Assembly (NCBI GenBank): GCA_964586835.1
Contig: CAZPIC010000014.1
Coordinates: forward strand, 1 to 56,450
Reading direction: 5' to 3'
Source: CAZLYF01 sp964586835
Lineage (GTDB): Bacteria > Bacillota > Clostridia > Christensenellales > Aristaeellaceae
DNA length: 56,450 nt
Below, piece by piece: positions 25,401-32,219 of the stretch. The position numbers and the translations under genes are program-made. Below the pieces are notes generated by a model. The model did not search any database. It saw nothing but the letters and a program-made list of their open reading frames with translations, and was not told the origin of the DNA. Within the stretch, counting starts at the first letter, position 1. Every line of letters starts with the position of its first letter.

Positions 25401-25561
25401 TCCGTCTGAATATAGGTTTCCGCAGCATCGCGGACAGCCATGCAGCCTGAGGATACACAGCCCCCGCCTCCGCATACCGTGACACGGTGTTCATATGCAT
25501 GAAGCTTTTCGCGGTATGCGTTTGCGATTGCTTCAAGGTCTGCCTGATTGCCGATTCTCAT
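22472..25561 (-). CDS. HydB/NuoF-like flavoprotein fused to a GltD/NfnB-like NAD(P)H oxidoreductase
   Basis: This 1029-residue fusion has, in order: a thioredoxin-like [2Fe-2S] domain (Cys-rich, residues about 28-75), a NuoF-type FMN/NAD domain (GRGGGGFPTGLKW, CNTDEGDPGAF), the SLBB and [4Fe-4S] region ESCGKCVPCRIGTKRM near residue 455, then a GltD-like module: CQNACPAGINVPGY and CGRVCTHPCEDKC iron-sulfur ligands, FAD site VVGAGPSGLTCAYYL, and nucleotide site VVIGGGSTAMDAAR. Ordinary HydB ends with a ferredoxin domain instead. The extra module would give a second flavin and pyridine-nucleotide site, as in Sporomusa-type Nfn (Stn) complexes. I chose ATG 25561 because GGGAGG lies 7 nt upstream; GTG 25576 and ATG 25567 are in frame. 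Confidence 0.92.
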   Translation of the reverse strand: MRIGNQADLEAIANAYREKLHAYEHRVTVCGGGGCVSSGCMAVRDAAETYIQTEGLGGSVYLGLTGCMGLCSLGPLMYIEPEGVLYVKVNPETAREILERHLIAGEIPEEYTFQDEKTGQHIPKMAEIPFFSEQVKIALQNCGRVEYGSLESYVAEGGFLALHKALETGPVAVIDCVKLSGLRGRGGGGFPTGLKWEAGAKATGQEKYIICNTDEGDPGAFMDRSLIESDPFCLIEGMMIGAFAIGAKKGFVYIRAEYPIAVERLSQAIDLTRKAGLLGENILGSSFGFELEIRIGAGAFVCGEETALMHSVEGERGEPTQKPPFPFERGLFGAPTIINNVETFANIPVIIREGAEWFASFGTEKSKGTKVFALAGDIRYAGLAEVPMGYKLGDLIYKIGGGMLRHGQFKAAQIGGPSGGCITKEYLNTPLNFESLTSLGAIMGSGGLVVMSEDTCMVDTARFFMDFICDESCGKCVPCRIGTKRMLEILERITHGEGKEEDLALLTELSESISQTAICGLGQTAPNPLLSTLRFFRDEYEDHIKSHRCDAGVCSTMFISPCQNACPAGINVPGYIALIGSGRFLDAYNLIRQENPFPGVCGRVCTHPCEDKCRRSQRDEALAICTLKRFAADYALNHPENFVQDIRYPMNGKKVAVVGAGPSGLTCAYYLVRLGYVVDVFESQPVAGGTLAFGIPEYRLPTDILQHEIRQIQEEGVNIHLNTEVGKNISFSFLREEYHAVYLTTGTQFPNDMGIEGEGLRGVYHGLSFLRDIHAGRRLKPGKQVVVIGGGSTAMDAARSCIRLGAEEVTVIYRREREDMPADRLEIREALEEGVKILTLVAPLSILGDEKGRVKGIRCQQMELLGYDSKGRPKPQAMKEPEFVLPCDMVIPAVSQHADFPFISARDVETTAWGTLVTSRDSLMTSIEGVFAGGDLVRGPDTVIAAIADGKTAASSIDRYLGGTGVLNKGKPIEIPLPVSDDDSAEYGRFPVEELPVDTRTQGFREVNKGYRKLFAVAEAARCLRCDRR

Positions 25562-25579
25562 GCGCATGCCTCCCACGCC

Positions 25580-26086
25580 TCAGTATTTTGCTAGGATCTT
25601 TTCAATCTTGTCTGGGTTGACCTGCTGGTGCACATCCTCCCCGATCATCAGGACGGGTGCCATCCCGCAGGCCCCCAGACAGCGGGTGATGATGATAGAA
25701 AACTTGCCGTCCGCCGTGGTCTCGCCTACGCTAATGCCCAACTCTTCTTCCAGTCGGTCCACAATGCGCTTGCCTCCACGGACATAACAGGCGGTGCCCA
25801 TGCATATTTTGATAGGATGCTTCGCTCGAGGGATGGTGGAAAAGTAGGAGTAGAAGCTAAGCACGCTGGAAACATGGCTTAAGGATAACCCCATCCCCTC
25901 TGCAATCATCCGCTGCAGTTCCAGTGGCAGATAGCCGTAAATCTCCTGGGCTAAATGCAGCACGGCAATCAGACAGCCCGGCTTGTCCCGGTAGGTCTCA
26001 ATCACCTTCATGACAGCGTCCCGTTTTTCCCGGTCCTCTTCCTGAAAGTGCTCAAGGACCCTTGCCTCTCCCTTATCGATGCTCAT
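25580..26086 (-). CDS. hydC: NuoE-like [2Fe-2S] subunit of the hydrogenase complex
   Basis: This 168-residue thioredoxin-like ferredoxin has the NuoE pattern: PGCLIAVLHLAQEIYGYLP, the first Cys pair in KICMGTACYVRGG and the second in ITRCLGACGMAP. These four Cys bind one [2Fe-2S] cluster. It pairs with the NuoF-like part of HydB to exchange electrons with NAD(H). It is the first gene of the three-gene operon; its ATG follows AGGCACGAGG. A hairpin, a Rex-like operator and a promoter lie 60-130 nt upstream. Confidence 0.93.
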   Translation of the reverse strand: MSIDKGEARVLEHFQEEDREKRDAVMKVIETYRDKPGCLIAVLHLAQEIYGYLPLELQRMIAEGMGLSLSHVSSVLSFYSYFSTIPRAKHPIKICMGTACYVRGGKRIVDRLEEELGISVGETTADGKFSIIITRCLGACGMAPVLMIGEDVHQQVNPDKIEKILAKY

Positions 26087-26147
26087 CCTCGTGCCTCCGT
26101 TCCTGCAGCGATCATCTCATTTGTGACCAAGGCGTTTCTCCTTCCCG

Positions 26148-26172
26148 CACAAGCAGCCTCGGGCTGCTTGTG
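26148..26172 (-). promoter_or_regulatory. perfect 11-bp hairpin in the hydrogenase leader
   Basis: CACAAGCAGCC (26148-26158) and GGCTGCTTGTG (26162-26172) pair perfectly around a 3-nt loop. It overlaps the Rex-like box by 5 bp and would form at the 5' end of the hydrogenase mRNA. No T-tract follows on the minus strand, so I read it as a 5' stabilising or regulatory stem and not a terminator. Confidence 0.55.
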
Positions 26173-26185
26173 TACTATTTCACAA
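26168..26185. promoter_or_regulatory. Rex-like redox operator of the hydrogenase operon
   Basis: TTGTGTACTATTTCACAA is an 18-bp near-palindrome with TTGTG and CACAA arms. Read on the minus strand it is TTGTGAAATAGTACACAA, matching the Gram-positive Rex consensus TTGTGAAATATTTCACAA at 15 of 18 positions. It lies directly downstream of the -10 box. Rex senses the NADH/NAD ratio and is known to control hydrogenase and fermentation genes in clostridia. The regulator gene is not in the window. Confidence 0.7.
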
Positions 26186-26213
26186 GCTTAAGGGCTCAAC
26201 GTACAATTGTCAA
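26185..26213 (-). promoter_or_regulatory. promoter of the hydCBA operon
   Basis: On the minus strand TTGACA (26213-26208) is followed after 17 bp by TAAGCT (26190-26185). The -35 box is perfect and the -10 box matches 4 of 6. The Rex-like site touches its downstream edge, so bound Rex would block transcription initiation. Confidence 0.6.
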
Positions 26214-26224
26214 CAGGGGAGAAG

Positions 26225-26421
26225 AAAATGTTCTTCCTCTACCTCCGTGATAAAGCCCGGCTAATGATTGACATGGCCCCCTTGCCACGGTGAAAGGTTA
26301 GGCTGAGAGCGATCCCATGTACAAAAGGAGCCGGCTTGCCACCAAAGGCCATCAAGGCATCTATTCCATGTAAATCTTTGGCAATGGACTGCCTGCCGCT
26401 TCACAGAAGGAAATGAAGGGC
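26225..26421 (+). repeat. dispersed repeat family 2, copy 1
   Basis: About 197 bp here match 46288-46481 on the opposite strand. The right arm (26364-26421) aligns without gaps to the 58-nt arm of the other copy with 46 identities, including TTCCATGTAA and TGAAGGGC ends. The left arm (26225-26275, read on the minus strand) aligns with 46433-46481, sharing CCATGTCAATC and GCCGG. The 88-bp centres are also similar. Each arm contains CCATGT, then A or C, then AA, pointing inward, so the element is an imperfect inverted repeat like a MITE. It carries no open frame of its own. Confidence 0.8.
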
Positions 26422-26508
26422 TGGGAATAACGGCCATGGCCTTCAAATCTGCGGACGCCAGACAATGTTGAATGTGAAAGCGCGGTTTTAGCTGCTGGGG
26501 TGCATTTC

Positions 26509-26538
26509 TTGTCCATCCGGACTGCGCGATGCTATACT
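26509..26538 (+). promoter_or_regulatory. promoter of the GT-C-like membrane protein gene
   Basis: TTGTCC at 26509-26514 and TATACT at 26533-26538 are spaced by 18 bp, 25 bp upstream of the start codon at 26563. Confidence 0.5.
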
Positions 26539-26562
26539 CGGCCCATGGGAGAGATGTGAAGG

Positions 26563-27774
26563 ATGCAGCGCTGCGGTCTACGGACATTTTGGGCGGACAG
26601 AGCCGCCCAGCTGTTAGCGCTGGGGGTGGCGGTGCTGCTTTTTATAGCCCTTCATGTCTGTCTTCAGATTCCCCCTCTTCAACCTTCCCCTTACAACAGC
26701 TATACCCTGCAGGCCCTGGCCTGGCGCGAGGGCAGGGTTGCGCTTAATCATGACGTCCCCTACCTGGAGCTGGCTGTGTATCAGGGCAAGTACTACGTCA
26801 GCTTCCCGCCTGTGCCCGGCATCCCCGTTTTTCTGCTAAGCCTTCTATTTGGAGACCGTGTTCCCGACGGACTCCTGGTCAAACTCTATGCCTTGATTGC
26901 CTGCGCTGCACTTTGCCGCCTGTTGCTAAGGCGGGGATGGCGCCCCCTGCGCGCGGCCGCGGCTGCGTTTCTTCTGTGCTTCGCCTCCTCCCTGTTGCCC
27001 TTGCTGCTGACAGGCGCGGTCTGGTATCAGGCGCAGGTACTTGGTTTTATGCTGACCGTGCTGGCCATCGAGAGGATGGAAAAGGGGCATCCCCTGCCCG
27101 CGCTTGTGTGCTTTGCCCTGGCTGTTGGTTGCCGGCCCCTGAATGTACTGTATGGGCCGGCGCTCTTCGATCTGTACGGGTCCCGCCTGCGCCGAAGGGG
27201 GGCGAACCTGAGTGCTGTGCTTCGAGGTCTTGTTCCCGGCATTGCTGCAGGGCTTTGCGTAGCCGCAGTCTTAGGATGGTACAATTTCATCCGCTTTGGG
27301 GATCTCTTTGAATTTGGCCATAGTTATCTGCCAGAGTTCTCCACGCAGGGCGGGCTGCAGTTCTCCTTTTCTCACATAGGGCGCAATATTGGGGGCTTCG
27401 TGTTTTCCTGGCCCTTTGAGGAGGGCCTGGGAGGATGGACCCTCAAGCGCTTTGGCTTTTCCCTCTTCCTGGCCAATCCGGCGCTTCTGTGGTTGCTGTT
27501 TGATTTCTACGCGGCCCTGGTTCTCAAAAAAGCTCGACCGAACGTGTGGGTGATGCTGCTTGCGGCCCTTCACCTCCTTTGGCTGTTAGCACACCGGACT
27601 TTCGGAGGCTTTCAATACGGCGCGAGGTACGCCGTGGACCTTCTTCCCTATGCAGCGCTCTATCTGACGAACAGGCAGCCCGGACCACGCAGCCTGATTC
27701 TGATGGCCTGCCTTTTAAGCGCAGGCCTGGCCATGGCGATTGCCGGCAGCCTGCTCGTCCTTCTGCCCGGATAG
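26563..27774 (+). CDS. polytopic membrane protein, GT-C glycosyltransferase-like
   Basis: This 403-residue protein has about 10 hydrophobic helices. The first extracytoplasmic loop is polar and aromatic (NSYTLQALAWREGRVALNHD, then LELAVYQGKYYVSFPPVPGIP at about residues 64-88), with Asp and Glu residues positioned as in the long first loop of GT-C glycosyltransferases, which use lipid-linked sugars outside the membrane. CRPLNVLYGPALF and FGGFQYGARYAVDLLPY also recall that fold. The donor and acceptor cannot be inferred. The gene stands alone with its own promoter. The start is supported by GAGAG and GAAGG elements within 16 nt. Family assignment is by overall pattern, so it is moderate. Confidence 0.7.
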   Translation: MQRCGLRTFWADRAAQLLALGVAVLLFIALHVCLQIPPLQPSPYNSYTLQALAWREGRVALNHDVPYLELAVYQGKYYVSFPPVPGIPVFLLSLLFGDRVPDGLLVKLYALIACAALCRLLLRRGWRPLRAAAAAFLLCFASSLLPLLLTGAVWYQAQVLGFMLTVLAIERMEKGHPLPALVCFALAVGCRPLNVLYGPALFDLYGSRLRRRGANLSAVLRGLVPGIAAGLCVAAVLGWYNFIRFGDLFEFGHSYLPEFSTQGGLQFSFSHIGRNIGGFVFSWPFEEGLGGWTLKRFGFSLFLANPALLWLLFDFYAALVLKKARPNVWVMLLAALHLLWLLAHRTFGGFQYGARYAVDLLPYAALYLTNRQPGPRSLILMACLLSAGLAMAIAGSLLVLLPG

Positions 27775-27825
27775 CGGGATGCTCCGTCGAGTCCGGTGGA
27801 GGGCCCTGTCGCAGTGACAGAGCGA

Positions 27826-27854
27826 TTGACCCGGCTGACGCCCTGTGCTATTCT
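27826..27854 (+). promoter_or_regulatory. promoter of the coiled-coil FMN-binding protein gene
   Basis: TTGACC (27826-27831) and TATTCT (27849-27854) are spaced by 17 bp, 38 bp upstream of the ATG at 27893. Confidence 0.65.
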
Positions 27855-27892
27855 GACATGAATCCAATATGCTCGTACAGGGAGGAAATGGG

Positions 27893-29188
27893 ATGAACAG
27901 AACAGCCAAAACACTCATTGGCATACTGGCGGTCGCTTTGGTCGTGGCGGTCGTGTTCGCGGTTGCCAATGGCAGCCGGGCCAATAACGTTACTGCACAG
28001 CTTAATGAGGAGAAAGCTGCGTCCAGCACTCTGGCGGAACAGCTCAAGGAAGAAGCGGACGGTGCCGCGTTAAAGATCGTGGATTTGGAAACAGCCCTTG
28101 AGCAGGCTGGAGAGGCGCTGGCTGCCCGCGAAGCCGAATTTACCTCTGAAAAGGAAGCTGCACTTGCCGGGGCAAAGGAAGCGTCGGATAAAGAGATCGG
28201 CGAGCTGAGCGGTCAGCTTGCAGCTCTTAGAGAAGAGTCCGGCAAAGCCAAGGAAGGCCTGGCCGCTGCGCTTGAGGACCTCGAGGCTGTGAAGGCCCAA
28301 GCGGAGGAACTCACGCAAGAGCGGGAAACAGCGCAGACAGACCTTGAGTCGGTCTCTAAAGAAAAGGACACCCTCGCAAAGCAGCTTGACGAGGCGAAGG
28401 TGGAAATTGACGCCCTGAAAAACGGGAAGGACACACTGACGAAGCAGCTCGACCAGGCGACCAAGGATCTGGACGAGGCGCGCAAAGAACTTGTGGCGCT
28501 GTCAGAAAAGATGACCCTGGCGAGTGCCGATGTGGAAAACCCGGAGGCAGAGGCAGGTGCCCTCAGCAGCAAGCTTGTCGAGGCGCAAAGCGCGCTGACA
28601 AACGCGCAGGCTACCGCTGAGCAGCTTGCAAAGGAAAAGGAGGAGCTGTCCAGCAGGCTCTCTCAGGCAGAGACGGACCTTGCTGCCGTAAAGGAGCAGC
28701 TGTCTCAGCTTGAGCAGGCAAAGGACAAGGCCGACGGCGATCTCACTGCCCTCACCGCCCAAAAGGATGAATTACAGGCGAAGCTGACAGCGGCGGAAGA
28801 ACAGTTGGCCGCGCTGACTGCCGACAAGGAAAAGTTGACGGACGAGCTCGCCCAGGCGAAGCAGGATCTCGACGCCGCATTGGCTGCGCAGGCGCCTGAA
28901 ACTGCGGAGTTCACGGTGTCTGTGATGGGTTTTGCGGGGCCCGTAGAGGTGACCGTCACCTTTGACGAAGACGGCCTTATCCAATCGCTCAGCGTGGGCG
29001 GGGAAGCCTTCAGCGAAACACCGGGGCTCGGTGCCCTCGCTCAGGAGGAGGACTTCACAGGCCAGTTTGTGGGCAAGCTTCCGCCTGTTGCCCTCGAGGA
29101 CATTGATGCCATCTCAGGCGCGACTGTGACCACTGAGGCGGTGCTAGAAGCGGTGAACGAGGCTTACGAGCTGTTCAAGGCACAGTAA
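27893..29188 (+). CDS. membrane-anchored coiled-coil protein with C-terminal FMN-binding domain
   Basis: This 431-residue protein starts with a short cytoplasmic tail and one hydrophobic helix (TLIGILAVALVVAVVFAVA, residues about 7-25). Residues about 35-335 are an almost continuous heptad-rich coiled coil dominated by Ala, Glu, Leu, Lys and Gln. The last 85 residues form an FMN_bind domain of the RnfG/NqrC type: VTVTFDEDGLIQSLSVGGE, TPGLG, and SGATVTTEAVLEAVNEA. The SGATVTT motif is the site where ApbE attaches FMN to Thr. The domain would be held outside the membrane on a long stalk. GGAGG at 27881-27885 supports the ATG at 27893. A strong terminator follows. Function is unknown; an electron-transfer role is inferred from the cofactor site. 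Confidence 0.85.
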   Translation: MNRTAKTLIGILAVALVVAVVFAVANGSRANNVTAQLNEEKAASSTLAEQLKEEADGAALKIVDLETALEQAGEALAAREAEFTSEKEAALAGAKEASDKEIGELSGQLAALREESGKAKEGLAAALEDLEAVKAQAEELTQERETAQTDLESVSKEKDTLAKQLDEAKVEIDALKNGKDTLTKQLDQATKDLDEARKELVALSEKMTLASADVENPEAEAGALSSKLVEAQSALTNAQATAEQLAKEKEELSSRLSQAETDLAAVKEQLSQLEQAKDKADGDLTALTAQKDELQAKLTAAEEQLAALTADKEKLTDELAQAKQDLDAALAAQAPETAEFTVSVMGFAGPVEVTVTFDEDGLIQSLSVGGEAFSETPGLGALAQEEDFTGQFVGKLPPVALEDIDAISGATVTTEAVLEAVNEAYELFKAQ

Positions 29189-29210
29189 TCCTGCCTGAGT
29201 CCAGGCACTC

Positions 29211-29239
29211 AAAAAGCCGCCCCGGAAGGGGCGGCTTTT
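29211..29239. terminator. bidirectional-type rho-independent terminator
   Basis: AAAAGCCGCCCC (29212-29223) pairs with GGGGCGGCTTTT (29228-29239) around GGAA. It is preceded by A residues and followed by T residues. It lies 22 nt after the coiled-coil protein stop codon. Confidence 0.9.
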
Positions 29240-29256
29240 CTGTACGGTACAGGGCG

Positions 29257-29285
29257 TTGACAGACGCAAAGGCCTGCCATACACT
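29257..29285 (+). promoter_or_regulatory. promoter of the YARHG-domain protein gene
   Basis: TTGACA (29257-29262) and TACACT (29280-29285) are spaced by 17 bp, giving a leader of about 95 nt before the ATG at 29389. Confidence 0.65.
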
Positions 29286-29388
29286 CAGGGAAAGAACAGG
29301 AATCGCAGCGCTTCGACAGAAAAGAAAGGGTTGCCGGGTGCACCGCTCCGACCGTGAACCCGGTCTGGCTGCCAAAGGAGGGATTCCG

Positions 29389-30267
29389 ATGAAAAGGCAT
29401 AGACAGTCCCCTGTGATAATCGTCCTCGTGGCTCTGCTGGCTCTGACGACCGTGGGGGCATCCGCTTCCAACTTTTACATCATTCCCGACAGCGACAGGA
29501 GGGAACTGAAGGCGAGCGAGCTGTGGGAATGGCAATATGACGCGTTGGGATACATCTTCAACGAGATCTTCGCCAGGCATGGCTATCCCTTTGACCCGGG
29601 CGGATCCTATGACCGCTGGTTCAGCAGGCAGACCTGGTACCGGAAAAACCCTGTGTTGACCAAGTCGGAATGCTACAATCGGCTGAGCAACCTGGAATGG
29701 CGCAATGAGCAGCTCGTCAAGCAGGTACGCCAGCAGATGCGCGACATGGGCACCCGCAACCCAAAAGGGAAGGCGTTGCCAAACCTGGAGCCAGACCTCT
29801 TCAACATTCCTGATCTCTTTGAAGAGTATCTCTTCACGCCAGGGCAGAGACTGGCTGTATACACGGGGCCTGGCACAGGGTACCTGCGCGCCGCCGCAGG
29901 GAAGGCGATGACCAGCACCAACGGAACGGTGTATGTAGCTGGCTGGGATCAAGGTTGGCTGATGGTGCTCTACCGCACGAACAACGGGGGCGCGCGCATA
30001 GGCTTTGTGGACGGCCCCTCCATCAAGGGCGGGATCTACGCGGACAGGCTCTCGTTTGAGTATCAGGACGCAAGGGTTGTCAGCCCCTGTCCCATCACCG
30101 ATGACCCCGTCGGCGGCTATGCGCCCCTCGCGACGCTCAGGGCAGGGGACAGGGTGACCTACCTCACAGCCCTCTACAACCGTGAGGCGTGGGCTTACGT
30201 TGAAGCCTGGACGTCCGCAGGGCTTCTGCGTGGCTGTATTCCCTTCAGCGCCCTGGATTTCAACTGA
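29389..30267 (+). CDS. secreted YARHG-domain protein with SH3-like C-terminal region
   Basis: This 292-residue protein has an N-terminal signal sequence (VIIVLVALLALTTVGASAS). A YARHG domain follows at about residues 42-95, with the hallmark FARHGYPFD then DRWFSRQTWY and KNPVL. The C-terminal half contains two SH3-like repeats: one around GQRLAVYTGPGTGYLRAA to YVAGWDQGWLMVLYR, the other from APLATLRAGDRVTYLT to the end. YARHG domains occur in extracellular proteins of unknown activity; SH3-like domains often bind cell-wall material. AAAGGAGGG upstream supports ATG 29389 over the in-frame codon at 29257, which coincides with the -35 box. Confidence 0.82.
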   Translation: MKRHRQSPVIIVLVALLALTTVGASASNFYIIPDSDRRELKASELWEWQYDALGYIFNEIFARHGYPFDPGGSYDRWFSRQTWYRKNPVLTKSECYNRLSNLEWRNEQLVKQVRQQMRDMGTRNPKGKALPNLEPDLFNIPDLFEEYLFTPGQRLAVYTGPGTGYLRAAAGKAMTSTNGTVYVAGWDQGWLMVLYRTNNGGARIGFVDGPSIKGGIYADRLSFEYQDARVVSPCPITDDPVGGYAPLATLRAGDRVTYLTALYNREAWAYVEAWTSAGLLRGCIPFSALDFN

Positions 30268-30298
30268 ACCGGCTGCTTTCACGCGGGCGGAAGCGCCC

Positions 30299-30925
30299 TC
30301 AGGTGTTCTTGATGACGACGCCCTTGATCACGTCGGCCACATCTTCGCAGTCGTCAAAGAAATTTTCAAAGTCCTCAAAGAGATCTTTCCAGATGAGGGT
30401 TTCAAAGGGGTCGCCCCTTTCGCTAAACAGCGTCCGGATAGACTCGTAGTGGAGGGTGTCGCCTTGCGTCTCCAGGGCGTTGATCCTGATCAGGCAATCT
30501 CTGATGCGACTGGACTTTTTGAAGTGCCTGAACTCAATAGCAAGTTCTTTTAGCGCAGAGGCGCATTCCACCATGTGTGCACAGAAGCCTGAGGTTTCCG
30601 GACGAAGGCTTTTCAGCCCAAACATGCCCATCCGCCGCATGATGTCGTCAATGCTGTCGACCACGTCGTCGAGGTCCATGCAAAGCCGTGCAATGTCTTC
30701 GCGTTCGATGGGGGGAAGGAACTCCTTGGCGAGCCGGTCGCTGACCTGGTGGTTGAGCTCATCCGCCTCATGCTCAATGCGATGCATGTCGTCCATCCGG
30801 GCCGCGAACTCCTCCGGGTCGAAGTGGTCGACCGTGTCTTTCAGAAATTCCGCAGCACGCAGCGCGCAATCCGTGAAGTCTACAAAGCTCTGAAAATAGT
30901 CGAAAGGCTTTTTCCTCTTAAACAT
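30299..30925 (-). CDS. DUF47/PhoU-like accessory protein of the Pit phosphate transporter
   Basis: This 208-residue all-helical protein matches the DUF47 (TIGR00153, PhoU-like) family: FDYFQSFVDFTDCALRAAEFL, MDDMHRIEHEADELNHQVSDRL and ERGDPFETLIWKDLFEDFEN with the Asp/Glu clusters expected to bind metal. Members are encoded next to PiT transporters and are thought to regulate them in the cytoplasm. The start at 30925 (MFKRKKPFDYF) has GGAGAAGG upstream. The gene follows the transporter by 55 nt on the same strand and converges on the YARHG gene. Confidence 0.88.
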   Translation of the reverse strand: MFKRKKPFDYFQSFVDFTDCALRAAEFLKDTVDHFDPEEFAARMDDMHRIEHEADELNHQVSDRLAKEFLPPIEREDIARLCMDLDDVVDSIDDIMRRMGMFGLKSLRPETSGFCAHMVECASALKELAIEFRHFKKSSRIRDCLIRINALETQGDTLHYESIRTLFSERGDPFETLIWKDLFEDFENFFDDCEDVADVIKGVVIKNT

Positions 30926-30980
30926 ACCCCTGCCTTCTCCTTTCCGGGTGTCAATGAAGGGACCTTGAAGGGAGACACCG

Positions 30981-32033
30981 TCAGAACAAAACGGCAAACA
31001 ACTTGGCCATCAAGTAACCGATGAGACCGCATCCCGGAAAGGTCAAAAACCACGCGAAAGCCATTTCCCGCACGATAGACCAGTTGACGGCTGAAAGACG
31101 CCTGGAAGAGCCCACCCCCATGATGGATGCGGTCTTGGTGTGCGTCGTGCTGACGGGGACCCCCGTGACGGACGAGAGGAGAAGACAGAGCGCGCCGGCG
31201 AGGTCTGCCGCGAATCCCTGGTGGGGCTTGAGGTTGACCATGTCCATGCCGACAGACTTGATGATGCGGTATCCTCCGATGGAGGTTCCCAAACCCATCA
31301 CGATTGAACAAAGGACCATCAGCCACAGCGGAATGACGAAGGCAGCTGCGTCAGGCTGCCCCGTGGCAAGGAAGATGCCAAGGAGGAAGACACTCATGAA
31401 CTTCTGGCCGTCCTGGGCGCCATGCATGAAGGCCATGGCGGCGCCACCAAAGATCTGCGCGTGCCTGAAAAAGCCCAGGGTTCGATGACGGTCTACATGG
31501 CGGAAAGCCGCCTCGGTGCCTTTGGCTGCGAGATACCCGGAAAGAAAGCCCAGCAGGGTTGAAAACGCCAGACCGTAGAGGACCTTCACCCACTCTGATA
31601 GATTGATGCCGCCGCTGCCACCATGCAGCGCGATGGCAGCGCCCGAAAGTCCGGCGATCAGTGCGTGGCTTTCGCTGGTGGGGATCCCAAACCTCCATGC
31701 AGCCGTCGCCCAGATGACGATTCCAAGGAGCGCGGCGCACAGCGCTAGGGAGGCATCATGCGGATTGCCACCGAAGTCCACCATGTGGTAGATGGTCATG
31801 GCGACCTTTGCATTGAGCGCCGTCATGACCAACACGCCAAGAAAATTAAAAACGGCGGCCATCAGGATAGCCGCGCGAGGAGAAATGGCTCTCGTTGAAA
31901 CACAGGTGGCGATCGCGTTAGGCGCGTCTGTCCAGCCGTTGACAAGAATGGCCGCCAGCGTCAGCAGGGCGGTGAAGGCCAGCAGGGGACTTGAGAAGAA
32001 CAGGTCGATAAAACCCGAAAAACTGATGCTCAA
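30981..32033 (-). CDS. pit: PiT-family inorganic phosphate transporter
   Basis: This 350-residue protein has about 10 membrane helices and both halves of the PiT signature: NGWTDAPNAIATCVSTRAI near residue 32 and TGVPVSTTHTKTASIMG near residue 296. GIPTSESHALIAGLSGAAIA is also characteristic. It imports phosphate, possibly with metal, coupled to protons or sodium. The start codon is TTG at 32033, with GGAG eight bases upstream; there is no better in-frame ATG close by. It is first in a two-gene operon with the DUF47 gene. Confidence 0.9.
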   Translation of the reverse strand: MSISFSGFIDLFFSSPLLAFTALLTLAAILVNGWTDAPNAIATCVSTRAISPRAAILMAAVFNFLGVLVMTALNAKVAMTIYHMVDFGGNPHDASLALCAALLGIVIWATAAWRFGIPTSESHALIAGLSGAAIALHGGSGGINLSEWVKVLYGLAFSTLLGFLSGYLAAKGTEAAFRHVDRHRTLGFFRHAQIFGGAAMAFMHGAQDGQKFMSVFLLGIFLATGQPDAAAFVIPLWLMVLCSIVMGLGTSIGGYRIIKSVGMDMVNLKPHQGFAADLAGALCLLLSSVTGVPVSTTHTKTASIMGVGSSRRLSAVNWSIVREMAFAWFLTFPGCGLIGYLMAKLFAVLF

Positions 32034-32106
32034 AGTTCACGCTCCACGGTCAGGATCCGCTGATGCACCGGCGTTCTTTCCCTGAGTCACCTGCCGCTGC
32101 TTCTGC

Positions 32107-32136
32107 ATTATGGGACATAGCTGCCGGTACAGTCAA
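32107..32136 (-). promoter_or_regulatory. promoter of the phosphate transporter operon
   Basis: On the minus strand TTGACT (32136-32131) and CATAAT (32112-32107) are spaced by 18 bp, about 75 bp upstream of the TTG start codon. The same hexamers and spacing occur upstream of the acetate kinase-like gene. Confidence 0.6.
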
Positions 32137-32165
32137 GGTTCAGCGACGCCTGCTAAGACGCGCGC

Positions 32166-32190
32166 GAAAAAGCCGGCAGGAGTGCCGGCT
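32166..32190 (-). terminator. terminator of the amino-acid binding protein gene
   Basis: On the minus strand AGCCGGCA pairs with TGCCGGCT around a 4-nt loop and is followed by TTTTC, 30 nt after the stop codon of the binding-protein gene. Confidence 0.8.
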
Positions 32191-32219
32191 GTAGGGACGT
32201 CCAGGGATGCTGGCGGACG

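Noticed and set aside
22472..25561. Possible artefactual joining of two genes (NuoF-like and GltD-like)
   Set aside because: The frame is continuous with no stop or frameshift, linker ligands (CQNACPAG, CGRVCTHPCEDKC) are intact, and this fusion is known in Stn-type complexes.
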